From the NCBI GenBank assembly GCA_001839685.1, contig MLAK01000747.1, forward strand, positions 1 to 64,000: a stretch of DNA of 64,000 nucleotides. Direction: 5' to 3'. Origin of the DNA: Tritrichomonas foetus. Its lineage: Eukaryota; Parabasalia; Tritrichomonadida; Tritrichomonadidae. Below the pieces are notes generated by a model. The model saw only the letters and a list, made by a program, of their open reading frames with translations, was not told the DNA's origin and ran no database searches. Numbering within the stretch: position 1 is the stretch's first letter; each line of letters opens with the position of its first letter. Both the position numbers and the translations under genes were made by a program. Positions 36,935 to 46,680 of the stretch are shown one piece after another.

Positions 36935-37744
36935 CTATTTTTTTTCTTCATCTTTCAAACCCTCTTGGGCGAGTTTTTCTATTGCCTCAAGTAGCTGAGG
37001 TATTCCATCACCGGTCATTCCCGAAACTGGCACAACCGGCATGGTTTCGTATAATTCAGAGAAAATCGAGCCGGTTGATCTGTTAAAGTCCGAAAAGTAG
37101 GTGATTTCTCCTTCATTGTCGATGGCCTCCTCAAACTTATCGTTGTCGGTCATCCATGAAATAATTTCATCTGCCGATTTTACATCGGACTTGGTCAGCG
37201 CAAGGCAAATTGGAAGGCCAGAACGATACAAAATACTGCAGGCATATAACATTGTCGAGATGAAGGTCGGAGTATGGCAGCATCTTGGAATATCAACAAC
37301 GAAGAGAATAACTGTGGGGAAAGTTGACGCCAATTCTTGAGTAATCATTCCTCCACTTGCTGACCAGGCGAAGGCCTCAATTTGTCCGGGGGTATCGAAA
37401 AATGCAAATTTGATGTCTTTTTTGGATTCAAGGAGTTGAACAACTTCGTGGAATTTCGTCGCAAAAAGATTAAGAGAAGTCAAAATGGCGCCATTTGGAC
37501 CGAGTTTGAAATTTTCCATAACATCATTATAATTGACAGAATCGCGAATATCAACATTGGCTGAAAAATCGAGGTCGGCTGTAGCTGGATCTAAATTGAC
37601 ATAATACGCTGGAACTTTGTTTTCATAGGTATAAGAATTTAATGCATGGACAAGCGTGGATTTACCTGATCCAGCAAGACCAACAACGAGAACTGAATTA
37701 GGTGACGTCGCTTTTGTTCTTAGTTTCGGTGCCTCTGTACTCAT
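36935..37744 (-). CDS. GPN1: GPN-loop GTPase 1
   Basis: A 269-residue GTPase needed for assembly and nuclear import of RNA polymerase II. The P-loop GLAGSGKST is at 22-30, YYVNLDPATADLDFSANVDI follows, then the diagnostic Gly-Pro-Asn at 82-84 (KLGPNGAILTSLNLFATKF). G3 is DTPGQIEAFAWSASG (117-131), and TQELASTFPTVILFVVDIPR and FISTMLYACSILYRSGLPIC match GPN1 rather than GPN2 or GPN3. The guanine-specificity motif is TKSD (184-187), with Thr for the usual Asn. The protein stops soon after the G domain and lacks the long acidic tail of the human protein (374 residues). It starts at ATG 37744. Confidence 0.94.
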   Translation of the reverse strand: MSTEAPKLRTKATSPNSVLVVGLAGSGKSTLVHALNSYTYENKVPAYYVNLDPATADLDFSANVDIRDSVNYNDVMENFKLGPNGAILTSLNLFATKFHEVVQLLESKKDIKFAFFDTPGQIEAFAWSASGGMITQELASTFPTVILFVVDIPRCCHTPTFISTMLYACSILYRSGLPICLALTKSDVKSADEIISWMTDNDKFEEAIDNEGEITYFSDFNRSTGSIFSELYETMPVVPVSGMTGDGIPQLLEAIEKLAQEGLKDEEKK

Positions 37745-38073
37745 TTTCGATGGGAGAAAATTTTAAAATTTGGTCTTTGTAAGAAATGTTATATGAAAAA
37801 TGAATTTTAAATAGTCGGAACTTACGATAACAAAATCATATCATTTCTTTCTTTCATAACAATTTCCAATTTCACGAATCAATCAATTGAGAGTTTGTTG
37901 AATTTACTATTGAAGTTAGATTAATTAAGAAAAAAGAAGAAGTTGATTTGAATTACAATTTTTATAAAGAGAATTTTATTATAACTTATAATACAAGACC
38001 GTCTGTTTTTTTAATACATAATATGATTTGATAGAATACCAATATTTATAAATATTACTATCTATACTTGCAG
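37745..38073. other. Intergenic region
   Basis: About 330 bp between GPN1 and the WDR7-like gene, both leftward. AT-rich, nothing recognised. Confidence 0.35.
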
Positions 38074-40251
38074 TTACTTCTTCTTGAATCGTTGAAAGAA
38101 TGTCGCATTTGGTGCAGTGGATTCAATCATCTTCTTTCCCATGTTTCTAAGAATGACTTTGAAATCGTTTTTCCAAACAAAATCAGAAATCACTATTCCT
38201 TCAGGTAATTGTTCAATACTGTCAATTTTGAAAGGCTCTTTTGATTTCACAGGAGATGGCGAAACCCATGAAATTGTGTTATCCTCTTCAAGAACAATGA
38301 CAACAAATCTTCCACCGCTTGGTGAAATTGATAAACAGGAAATTGGAAATCGAGTTATTTGTTGTTTCCATGTAATCAAAGTTGTTTCTCTTGAAAACAC
38401 AATAATTTCTCCTTGACCTGATCCAAATACTAAATAAGATTTGCATGAGGCAAAATAAGAAATCTTAGATGCAATTATATCAAAGATTTTATCAAGTTCA
38501 ATCGATATTCCATTTCTGCTTGCTGCAAGAACATGACTAATAAAATTCAAAAGAACTTCACGATCAGGATTCATCCATCTTTCAAATAAAGCTTCACACA
38601 ATTCAGGACAGAATGGTGTCATAACCGTGACATCAAAGAATTCAAGTGGTTTAACAATACCAAAGCCTGCCATTTTATTATAAGGAATCTTCTTTGAAAT
38701 GGTGGCATCAAGCATCAAAATATAAAACTCTTGGAAATCATCAATATAGTCAACAAAAGAAGTAAAACAATTAAGAAACAGATCTAGAGTTTCAGGTGAT
38801 TCAAAAATAACTGGAAAAACATGACTGGCACATTTTTTACCAAATTTACTTGGTAGTTTATATTTGAGACAATGAATGAATACAAATGGCAAAATAACTT
38901 CCCATTTGGAGAAATTATGTTCAACTTTATCAATAACACTATTACTTTCTTTTTCTGTCATATTATTCATTAGTTCTTGAATCACATTTATGACAACAGA
39001 CTTTAAACTCGAAGAAGGAAACATTAAATAATTGGCGAGAACCAAAGCAGAAGGGCAAACTGCAGTTGGTAAAGCCATTGCTGTTGTTGTTTGAGAAACT
39101 GAAGAAATGATTGATAAATTTTCATCATTTTTAACACCAACAAAGCATTGAGCAGTTGCTGAAGCCGCAACTGAATGAATTGCAGTAAGAAGTGGTGAAA
39201 ACTCAAAAGCGACGGAATTTGTAAGATTTATATTTTTATCTGGTGTAATTTTTGCTCGGCTTTTTCCTTTTCGCATCTTTTCCACATCTAATAATAAGCT
39301 TGCGCTTCGATTCTTTTCTTTTGGAATCGATTGTAATTTTTTACTGTTTTCTTCAGCAAGTTGTAATTTAATTGAAAATGGTAAAGTAACTGTATAGTTA
39401 TCACCTGCAATTGCATAAGTAAATGAACCAAGAAGACCAATTTTATCAGTTAATTGAATTCTTGAACCAACATGACATCTCCAAAGCATAATTAAAGGTA
39501 AAAATGAAGGATCACTTTGGATCTGTAAAGTTTCATAGTTTGTAAATGCCTGCAAAAAGTCAAATACATCAAGAACAACTGCAAATGTTTGACAATTGGG
39601 CATAATTAATGGAACTATCTTGGAAAAGATCGGTGAATCAAAATGTAGTGATTTATCATGTAATGCTGGCTCAGATCTGCTCATTGGTGTTGCTGAAATT
39701 TCCGATATTTGACCAATTCTTTTCAGTTTTTTAGATTTTCTTTTAGAAACAAGTTGCCCATCAATATTCCAAGTATAAATTGAAGAACTTGCGCATCTAG
39801 AATGAAGCAATCCATTTGAATAAATCACTTCAACAATTGGAGAATTATGACCAGAACATAAAAGAATTGAACAAAGTTGTGGAATTGAAATAACTGAAAA
39901 TGCAGTTAATTCACCAATTACAACGAGCCACTTTTTTTCAGGAAGATATGTAATTTCTTTAACTGGTTCACATAAATCATGAAAAGATGCAAGAAGTTTA
40001 TCACTCCATGCTTTTACGGAACCATCAGTTGAAAATGAAAAGAAAGTTTTTCCATCTGGTGAAGAAAACAACAAATGTGCATCTTTATGAACACCAATTT
40101 TTTCGGAATCCAAGAATACATCACCTTCAACTGTAATTTTCGCTTCATGTAGAATTGGATCACCAAGAGCGCAGCGACATCGAATTTTCGCAGTAAAATA
40201 ATTTGATAAATCACATTCACAATCACCAAATTCACTCTTTAATGTTAAAAA
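38074..40251 (-). CDS. WDR7-like (rabconnectin-3 beta) protein, C-terminal part after an in-frame stop
   Basis: This frame directly continues the reading frame of the gene part at 40252-41382. Only the TAA at 40254-40252 separates them, and the 46 codons after the stop are open and coding-like (SEFGDCECDLSNYFTAKIRC). There is no ATG near the start; the first lies about 140 codons into the readable part, so this is not an independent gene. WD40-type sequence appears at the beginning (SSPDGKTFFSFSTDGSVKAW) and the end (YLVFGSGQGEIIVFSRETTL, SCLSISPSGGRFVVIV), flanking a helical middle, as in WDR7, whose propellers sit at the two ends. WDR7 partners DMXL proteins to regulate V-ATPase. The WDR7 link is moderate; WD40 identity is firm. 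Confidence 0.7.
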   Translation of the reverse strand, partial: FLTLKSEFGDCECDLSNYFTAKIRCRCALGDPILHEAKITVEGDVFLDSEKIGVHKDAHLLFSSPDGKTFFSFSTDGSVKAWSDKLLASFHDLCEPVKEITYLPEKKWLVVIGELTAFSVISIPQLCSILLCSGHNSPIVEVIYSNGLLHSRCASSSIYTWNIDGQLVSKRKSKKLKRIGQISEISATPMSRSEPALHDKSLHFDSPIFSKIVPLIMPNCQTFAVVLDVFDFLQAFTNYETLQIQSDPSFLPLIMLWRCHVGSRIQLTDKIGLLGSFTYAIAGDNYTVTLPFSIKLQLAEENSKKLQSIPKEKNRSASLLLDVEKMRKGKSRAKITPDKNINLTNSVAFEFSPLLTAIHSVAASATAQCFVGVKNDENLSIISSVSQTTTAMALPTAVCPSALVLANYLMFPSSSLKSVVINVIQELMNNMTEKESNSVIDKVEHNFSKWEVILPFVFIHCLKYKLPSKFGKKCASHVFPVIFESPETLDLFLNCFTSFVDYIDDFQEFYILMLDATISKKIPYNKMAGFGIVKPLEFFDVTVMTPFCPELCEALFERWMNPDREVLLNFISHVLAASRNGISIELDKIFDIIASKISYFASCKSYLVFGSGQGEIIVFSRETTLITWKQQITRFPISCLSISPSGGRFVVIVLEEDNTISWVSPSPVKSKEPFKIDSIEQLPEGIVISDFVWKNDFKVILRNMGKKMIESTAPNATFFQRFKKK

Positions 40252-41382
40252 TTAAGGTCTTGGTGAAGAAATAACAAATCCTTCTGGAGTTACAGTGACT
40301 GCATTACTAAAGCAATCAGCAGGACTATCAACAGCGAATGTTAAAAGCGGTAAAGAATGAATCTTTTTAGTGTCAGTTGGTAAATCTTGAATAATTAATG
40401 GTTCAATTGCTTTGTTTTCTGCTAAAGAAGAAGCATAAAAAACACCAGGAAAAGTTTTCATTCGATCAAAAATCTGTGTTTCATTTTCAGAATCAGTCTT
40501 CCATACTTCAACACGCCCAGAAAGAGTAGTTATATAAAACATGTATTCATCCACCCATTTGGCCGAAATAAAACAATCATCAGGCGATTGGATTTTCTCT
40601 GAAAATAATAATTCATCAGAATCATATAAACTCCATTCATCTGAAGTCATTACAAGAAGATAAGATAATTTAGGTGATAATATTGAATGAGAAAATGGCT
40701 TATCTCTTTGTTTAATGTGATAAATGCATTCACTGCCAGACGGATTAATGGAAAAAACGCCAATTGAGCCGTCAGCACATGAAACAGCATGTAAAGTGCC
40801 ATGATTTTCAATTGATGAAATTACAGAACTAAACCCTGAAATTCTGAGCACCAGAGAATTATTGGATATATCTGCAACCTCTACAGTTCCAAAAGCTTGG
40901 GAAGCAAGCATCAAACGATTATTTGATTCATGCGGGGCCAAATCGTGAGAATTTTCTGAAAAAAGGGCTTCGATGTTTTTAATAATTGTTAAATCTTCAA
41001 CAGATATTAGAGAAAGTGTTCCATCTGTTGAGAGAGATGCAACACATGAGCGGTAGATAAATGGATCACAGGGAACAAGTGACGTGATTTTTGATCGGTG
41101 TCCGAATATTAAGCTCAATGGTTTAATCGATGGATTGGCTCCGTTTTGCGCGTAAATTTTGTATACAACAATTGTTCCTGAATTTGTTCCGGCAAATAAA
41201 ACTGACGAAATGAAGGAATCCGACCAAGCCCTGCTTTTTTCTGAATAATAATTATTCCATTTTATCGAAACGAAACACGAAAATCGAAGTAACGGACAAC
41301 ATTGATCTTCCCAGCAATGAAAACAGACTGAAAGTGGTGATGGGTAAATGAGGCTCATTTCGGGAGAGTCATTTACATTCAT
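40252..41382 (-). CDS. WDR7-like WD40 protein, N-terminal part ending at an in-frame TAA
   Basis: Starts at ATG 41382 and gives 376 residues before a TAA. Propeller blades are seen as SVLFAGTNSGTIVVYKIYAQ, LSLIFGHRSKITSLVPCDPF, VASLSTDGTLSLISVEDLTI, TLHAVSCADGSIGVFSINPS and FYITTLSGRVEVWKTDSE. The block around LIFGHRSKITSL resembles the start of WDR7 (ALLFGHTASITCL). The predicted end SSPRP falls in mid-structure and the same frame continues to 38074, so the full protein would be about 1100 residues. Either the gene is interrupted by one nonsense change, the assembly has one wrong base, or the stop is read through. Confidence 0.72.
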   Translation of the reverse strand: MNVNDSPEMSLIYPSPLSVCFHCWEDQCCPLLRFSCFVSIKWNNYYSEKSRAWSDSFISSVLFAGTNSGTIVVYKIYAQNGANPSIKPLSLIFGHRSKITSLVPCDPFIYRSCVASLSTDGTLSLISVEDLTIIKNIEALFSENSHDLAPHESNNRLMLASQAFGTVEVADISNNSLVLRISGFSSVISSIENHGTLHAVSCADGSIGVFSINPSGSECIYHIKQRDKPFSHSILSPKLSYLLVMTSDEWSLYDSDELLFSEKIQSPDDCFISAKWVDEYMFYITTLSGRVEVWKTDSENETQIFDRMKTFPGVFYASSLAENKAIEPLIIQDLPTDTKKIHSLPLLTFAVDSPADCFSNAVTVTPEGFVISSPRP

Positions 41383-41797
41383 CAAGAAGTTTAAATTTTA
41401 TCTTTTTCTGAGGACTTTTTTCTTTTTGAAAAGAATATTATCGTTCTGATGCAAATTGAATAAAATTATGAAAGAATTTTGTGATAGAATCACTTTTTTA
41501 TTCGTTTTTCAGTTGATAAATAGCCAAAATTTCACATAATTTTGAATAAGACTACCTACCAAAAAATCAAAGACGATAAATTTCTAGTCAATTTTCGATA
41601 TCACATTTTTCTATTTATAATCGGTCCAATACAATCCATTTAATAACATAAAAAGTTTACGATTTCTTTTTTTTTTTCTGATAATTTTCCGTTGATGTCA
41701 AAACTTTTTGAGAGAAAATTTTACATGGTTTTCGAATTTTAAATATTTACTTGGTCGATAATTCAAAGAAACAGTGGAGACCGTTTGTAATCATATT
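41383..41797. promoter_or_regulatory. Divergent intergenic region with CATAAAAAGTTT
   Basis: About 415 bp between the WDR7-like gene and the Rab gene. It carries CATAAAAAGTTT at 41647-41658 and a reverse-oriented AAACTTTTT near 41702. The motif is shared exactly with the CFAP58 upstream region. Promoter role is inferred. Confidence 0.3.
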
Positions 41798-42352
41798 ATG
41801 AACAAAATTCCACGTGTTGTTGTTCTTGGCAGTACTGCTGTTGGAAAGACCTCAATTATTAATCGAATTGTTGAAGATACTTTCGATCCATCGACACCAC
41901 CAACTACAGGTGCCGGTTACTTTTCATACAAACCCAACAATTATGGCGGCAACGAAATACAAATATGGGATACGGCCGGAATGGAGCGCTATCGATCAAT
42001 GAATACTTCATACTACCGTGATGCTGTCGGAGCAATTTTGACTTTCGATTTAAGCAGCATTGATTCATTCAACGATTTAGAGTCACGCTTGATGGATTTA
42101 TTAAACGCAGCAAAAGGCAAGCCATTTATCGTTCTTGTTGGCAACAAATCAGATCTTTCCGATGAATTTGAAGTAACTGATGAAAATGTTCGTGAATTTT
42201 GCGAATCACATGATGGAATTCCATATTTTGAAACTTCGGCGAAAACTGGTGATGGAATCAAAGAAATGTTTGATGCTCTTGTTGCAGGGCTTCCTCAAAT
42301 CACAGATACGTCAGTCCAAGTTCTTGAAGAGAATCCTTCATCCTGCTGCTAG
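41798..42352 (+). CDS. Rab-family small GTPase
   Basis: I start it at ATG 41798 (184 residues); a GTG-started extension of eight codons is possible but unsupported. G-motifs: P-loop GSTAVGKT (9-16), switch I threonine within PTTGAGYF, WDTAGMERYRS (DTAGxE, Met for Gln at the catalytic position equivalent to Ras Gln61), NKSD, and TSAK. The C-terminus ends SSCC for double geranylgeranylation. It is a vesicle-traffic regulator of the Rab5/Rab21-like size. The Gln-to-Met change would be expected to slow intrinsic GTP hydrolysis. The precise Rab subfamily is not assigned. Confidence 0.92.
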   Translation: MNKIPRVVVLGSTAVGKTSIINRIVEDTFDPSTPPTTGAGYFSYKPNNYGGNEIQIWDTAGMERYRSMNTSYYRDAVGAILTFDLSSIDSFNDLESRLMDLLNAAKGKPFIVLVGNKSDLSDEFEVTDENVREFCESHDGIPYFETSAKTGDGIKEMFDALVAGLPQITDTSVQVLEENPSSCC

Positions 42353-42656
42353 ATTAGTTACTGATGAATGGAAATAAACTGTATGTTTCTTAAATCACTT
42401 AGTACTTATTGCATTTTTCATTTTTTATTTATTCATTATGTTTTATGAAAAAAATGTAAATCTTGTAAAAGCTTTTACATTTGTGATGGAAATCATCATT
42501 GTAATTTTTTTATGTTTTATTTGATGTATACAGTATACACTGTATAGGCTTGGTAATTACTATGGTTTCCCCATTTCTCACACCATTAACTGTTTACACA
42601 TTGATAAAAATATTATCTTTCAATAAAAAAAGATATAATAGTTTATTAACAATATT

Positions 42657-43766
42657 CAGTCAGTCCAGATTTTAATTATTTTTGTCCACTTTCTATAATT
42701 ATTTAATACTTAACATCATGTCCATTTTGGGTTTTACGCTAATCCAAGTGAGAATTCAAAGGGTCGAACAATTATAATATTTGTCTAATAGATATGTGAA
42801 CTTGTCCAGAAAATAAAATGGCTTTTTTCTATTGTTTATTAAAAATCTATTAACAAAATGACTGATGATCATCATGATGATAGTATCATCCATTAATCAA
42901 TTGTTGATGTCCAAATTTCTAATAGATAGTTTTAATTCAATGTGGATTTAATTTTCCATTTATTGAATAAATTTATCCATTAATTAAAGAAAAATGTAAA
43001 AATGGAATCCATTTATCAAAAATAAATGTCCATTTTCAAATATCCTTTTTCAAAATTACAAAATAAATTGTCCATATAATAAAAAAATTCTCCTGAACAT
43101 AATGATAATGTTAAATTGATAAAGAAGGTTAAAAATCTGATTTGTTATTTCATTCGACTTTTTTAAAGTTCAAATTATGATAAATTCAAAATTTTCGGCT
43201 CGTTGTCCCCTATTTCACCAGAACATGTCATTTTACTTTTTCTTCTATTCCAATATAAATCATGTTTTGAGAAATATTGTAGGAGCAGTTTTAGAGATCA
43301 AATCCTATCTGCTCACTTTTTCATTAAATGTCCATTTTGATGACGAATTCATCAACATCATTGGTATATATTCCTTTAATATCTTCTACATGACTATGTA
43401 ATATTTTGCAGAACCAAGGAATGCTATAAGAAATCAAAAATTAAAATTGCGAGAATTTGGTGGTTGACAGTTAATCAAAATCACAAATGGTGAATATTCA
43501 TTAAATGAATAAAAATAATTACATTTTGTACATTTTCCTACTTATTTATTGACAAATGTGACTTTTTGAATTTCAACGTGGACATTTGAAATAATCTATG
43601 GACAAGAGTAAATTTGAACTGGATATGAAACAATTTATTATGAACAAAATCAAAAGTGAATAGAAGCTAAAGAAATGTTTCTGGACAAATATAAACTAAA
43701 TAATGGATGTTTGCTCATATTCTATATTATTAATGGACAAGGAAGAAAGGATATTCGGACCGACTG
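42657..43766. mobile_element. Candidate non-autonomous Tc1/mariner-like element (about 1.1 kb)
   Basis: The ends form an imperfect inverted repeat: CAGTCAGTCC at 42657-42666 and GGACCGACTG at 43757-43766 (9 of 10 positions pair). TGTCCA occurs seven times in the left part (42683, 42719, 42803, 42908, 43027, 43069, 43329), while its complement TGGACA occurs four times at the right (43579, 43599, 43682, 43734). The outermost copies lie 26 and 27 bases from their ends. The opposite orientation is absent on each side. This mirrored subterminal arrangement is what transposase-binding sites look like. CAGT termini with a TA on the right flank suggest Tc1/mariner; the left flank is TT, so the target duplication is not intact. 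No transposase frame is inside. Confidence 0.5.
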
Positions 43767-43909
43767 TAAACAAATTTTACATTTCGCCAAATTATTAAAA
43801 AAGTTTCTAACAAAGGATATATATGAATTATAGTATCAGATGATCTATATTAATATCCAAAATGTAAGCATTTTTACCAACAAGTGCTGGTGTATTAATC
43901 AATGCCCAA

Positions 43910-45637
43910 TTATATTTCAACAATTTTTTTGAAGAAGGAATTTTCAGTTCGACAATACGGACATGAATTGTTCGTAGAAAACCATGTAAACAAACAATCA
44001 CTGCAGAAAGCAATATGACCACATGGCAACACAATTGAATCTGGATTATTTTCGTCACAAACCAAACATTTTTCATTTTCGCATTTATATACTTGAACAA
44101 CTTTGTCGATAGTAAATCTACAAAGTGGACAAGTAGTATTGGAATTATATATGATATTTGCACATTCTGTACAATATAATTTATGTGCACAAGGATGAAT
44201 AAAACAATCTCTTTGATTTTTTTGACATCTCAAACATAAACCTTTATGAGTATCAATGAATCTTTCTTCAACTGATAAATTTTCATATTCTAAGCCCTGA
44301 ACATTCGTAATATTTTGGAATTTGGAATTATTGTAGAATATATAATCTTCTGTAGTCGGTCCTTCCATAAGTGTTACACACCCAGAAACTTTATTATTTC
44401 TAAATGTTCCTTTCCCTTTCCATTTTAGGCGTGCTAAACACATCGCATCACTGATCACATTATTTGCTGCATGAATTGTACCACCAGAATAAGCCATAAA
44501 AGCGAATTTTCCAGTGATTTGGAAATGATTGTGTGAAACAGAACATGTTGAGTCATTATAGACTTCTATCCCAGCAGTTTTGCAGTTACTTATCCAATTA
44601 TCTATAACCTCAATATACTTCGTGTCAGAAATAGAGATTCCACAATCTTGTACATCATCAATTGAATTGTTTTTTAATACAGCATGATCAGCTCGTCGGA
44701 TACAGATTCCTGATAATGAACATTTATTTATTTTGTTATCGTAAATGTCTCCGTTGCAAAACATTAATAATGCAACTGCTGGAAATGAACAATTTTCAAT
44801 TTTATTATGTCCTATTCTCACAGCTGATCGATCTGCGATATGAAATGCATTTCCACCTAAATCTTTAAACGTGTTATACTCCATAGTGATCTTTGAAAAA
44901 CGATTTACCGAAATTGCAGTAGCTGTTATATCGTGCAGGTAACAGTTTTTAATAATACTATTATCTTCCACTTTATCGAGAGAGATTCCATTCTGCTCGA
45001 TTTTGTAAACCTCAGTATTTTCAATTTCAACGAGAGTGTCACATGCAGAAATTCCAGGAAAAGTTGTGTTATGAAATTTTGAATTTATAATACTGAGTGA
45101 AGTAGATTTGTAAGTATGTAGTCCATTATGTGGTGAGTTCCAAAAATGACAATCTCGAATTTGAATAAGATTTGTGAAAGATGTGGCCACCAGAGTGTGG
45201 TTAATGTCATGAATTCTGCATCTTTTAAGTATTGCAGATGAAAAACTTTCAATAAATATTCCAGGAGCATCTCCACCATAAACTTCAGTATCTGACATAT
45301 TTGCATTGGACTCGGTGATAACTACATTTCCACCGACTGATTTATCACCAGAATGTATTACACAATTCTTGATTTTAATATCAACTTTCTTGCAAATTAG
45401 GCTTCCCTCAATTTCGATATTTTCCAAACATGTGTTTGAATAGACTACAAAATTCTTGCATACAATTTTTATTCGGTTTGCAGATTTGATTATACATGGA
45501 TTTTTGACCTCGATTAGAGCATCTGGCCAGCAATAATCTATCGTTAAGTTGATTTTATAAAATGAAAGGCATCCGTTTTTGTTGAGTATCGGTTTTGAAT
45601 TACAAATATCAATGAGATCTAATCTGTCCGATTTCAT
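43910..45637 (-). CDS. Parallel beta-helix protein with two C-terminal RING fingers
   Basis: A 575-residue protein starting at ATG 45637. Residues about 40-430 are right-handed parallel beta-helix repeats of about 23 residues (for example ILKRCRIHDINHTLVATSF, IRDCHFWNSPHNGLHTYKS and IEVIDNWISNCKTAGIEVYN), as in pectate-lyase-like folds, NosD and F-box protein 11. The C-terminus holds two C3HC4 RING fingers at 468-506 (CLRC...CAHKLYCTEC...CPLC) and 524-562 (CLVC...CGHIAFCSDC...CPYC). The RINGs predict ubiquitin E3 activity; the beta-helix probably recruits substrate or glycan. The combination resembles FBXO11-like substrate receptors with RINGs in place of the F-box. Domain calls are firm, the biological role is inferred. 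Confidence 0.85.
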   Translation of the reverse strand: MKSDRLDLIDICNSKPILNKNGCLSFYKINLTIDYCWPDALIEVKNPCIIKSANRIKIVCKNFVVYSNTCLENIEIEGSLICKKVDIKIKNCVIHSGDKSVGGNVVITESNANMSDTEVYGGDAPGIFIESFSSAILKRCRIHDINHTLVATSFTNLIQIRDCHFWNSPHNGLHTYKSTSLSIINSKFHNTTFPGISACDTLVEIENTEVYKIEQNGISLDKVEDNSIIKNCYLHDITATAISVNRFSKITMEYNTFKDLGGNAFHIADRSAVRIGHNKIENCSFPAVALLMFCNGDIYDNKINKCSLSGICIRRADHAVLKNNSIDDVQDCGISISDTKYIEVIDNWISNCKTAGIEVYNDSTCSVSHNHFQITGKFAFMAYSGGTIHAANNVISDAMCLARLKWKGKGTFRNNKVSGCVTLMEGPTTEDYIFYNNSKFQNITNVQGLEYENLSVEERFIDTHKGLCLRCQKNQRDCFIHPCAHKLYCTECANIIYNSNTTCPLCRFTIDKVVQVYKCENEKCLVCDENNPDSIVLPCGHIAFCSDCLFTWFSTNNSCPYCRTENSFFKKIVEI

Positions 45638-46067
45638 TTGAAGTTTTCAACGATTTTGGTTTAATTCAAAAAAATAAATTATAGAAATTTCAGATGTATA
45701 CAAACTAACTAGCTCTAGATGTAGAAGACTATTGAGAGATCTAAATGAATAATTGTTGATATTATTGTCATCTAAATATTATTTAATTGTAATCCTATTA
45801 ATAATATATAAATATTATAATTTAAAAATCAAGATACAGAGAAAACCAAATCCAAAAAAAAATTGTGAGAAAAAAATAAACCCCACAGAAATTTCTGAGA
45901 ATTATTGAGATAAAAAGTGATTTTATAGCATTAATATCTTGATTATTTATTATCATAAATCGTGCTTTTTATTATCATATGACCCTCCATCGAAAATTAT
46001 AATGTTTTCCAAAATACAAAAATGAAGTATAAAAAAAATATTAATAATTTTGATATAAATAAAAAAA
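45638..46067. other. Intergenic region upstream of beta-helix/RING gene
   Basis: About 430 bp, strongly AT-rich, with the promoter side of the leftward RING gene. No gene or array recognised. Confidence 0.35.
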
Positions 46068-46680
46068 ATTTAGGCATCAATGAGAAGATTACGAATGTTT
46101 TGCCATCTAAATGGCGATTCATCAGAAAATTCACTTGGCATCGAGTCTGGAAAAAAACATATTGGATTCCATTTTTCTTGATTTGGTCTTTCAATCGTTG
46201 TATCTGTATCCCTGCTTGAGAATGTGCTGTTGAGGACTGCCAGTCTATTTTCTTCATATACTAAAATTTTATGACAGAAAAGATTTCAATACATTCATAT
46301 TTGTCAAATGGAAATTGAATTAATTCAACATCACTGAGTTAAAACTATCAAAATTTTCGCGATTTTTAATTAAAAATCGATAGAAGAAGTGTAAATAGAA
46401 TTATGGGAAGCAGTGTTATAATCTTTATGATTCTTGGAAAAAAAGCTTCTCACAATTTTTTTTTATGCTTTCTCCAAAATCGCTCTTTTTTCGGTTTAAT
46501 TGTTGCAAAATTTCAAAACTATGAATAAATATGGCTCATAACTATAAAATATAGATTTAACAATTGACTGAAAGCTGTTCACCCGAAAACTGAAACAATA
46601 GCTTCTTCAGAATCATTTTCGAAATATTTNTGAATTCGNCCATTTGCGAAGTTTGCGATAAGGGAAATTTTCGTCATTCT
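46068..46680 (-). pseudogene. Possible decayed small membrane-protein gene
   Basis: Coding-like pieces lie in several minus-strand frames: MTKISLIANFANG near 46677, KSIFYSYEPYLFIVLKF, a transmembrane-like FPRIIKIITLLPIILFTLLL near 46400, and a 60-codon C-terminal piece ending DESPFRWQNIRNLLIDA and TAA near 46075. Frames change and stops intervene, and two undetermined bases (46630, 46639) fall inside it. It may be a broken gene or a real gene obscured by poor sequence. Family not recognised. Confidence 0.3.

Noticed and set aside
41774..41797. GTG-started N-terminal extension of the Rab
   Set aside because: Eukaryotic initiation at the ATG at 41798 places the P-loop at the usual distance from the N-terminus.
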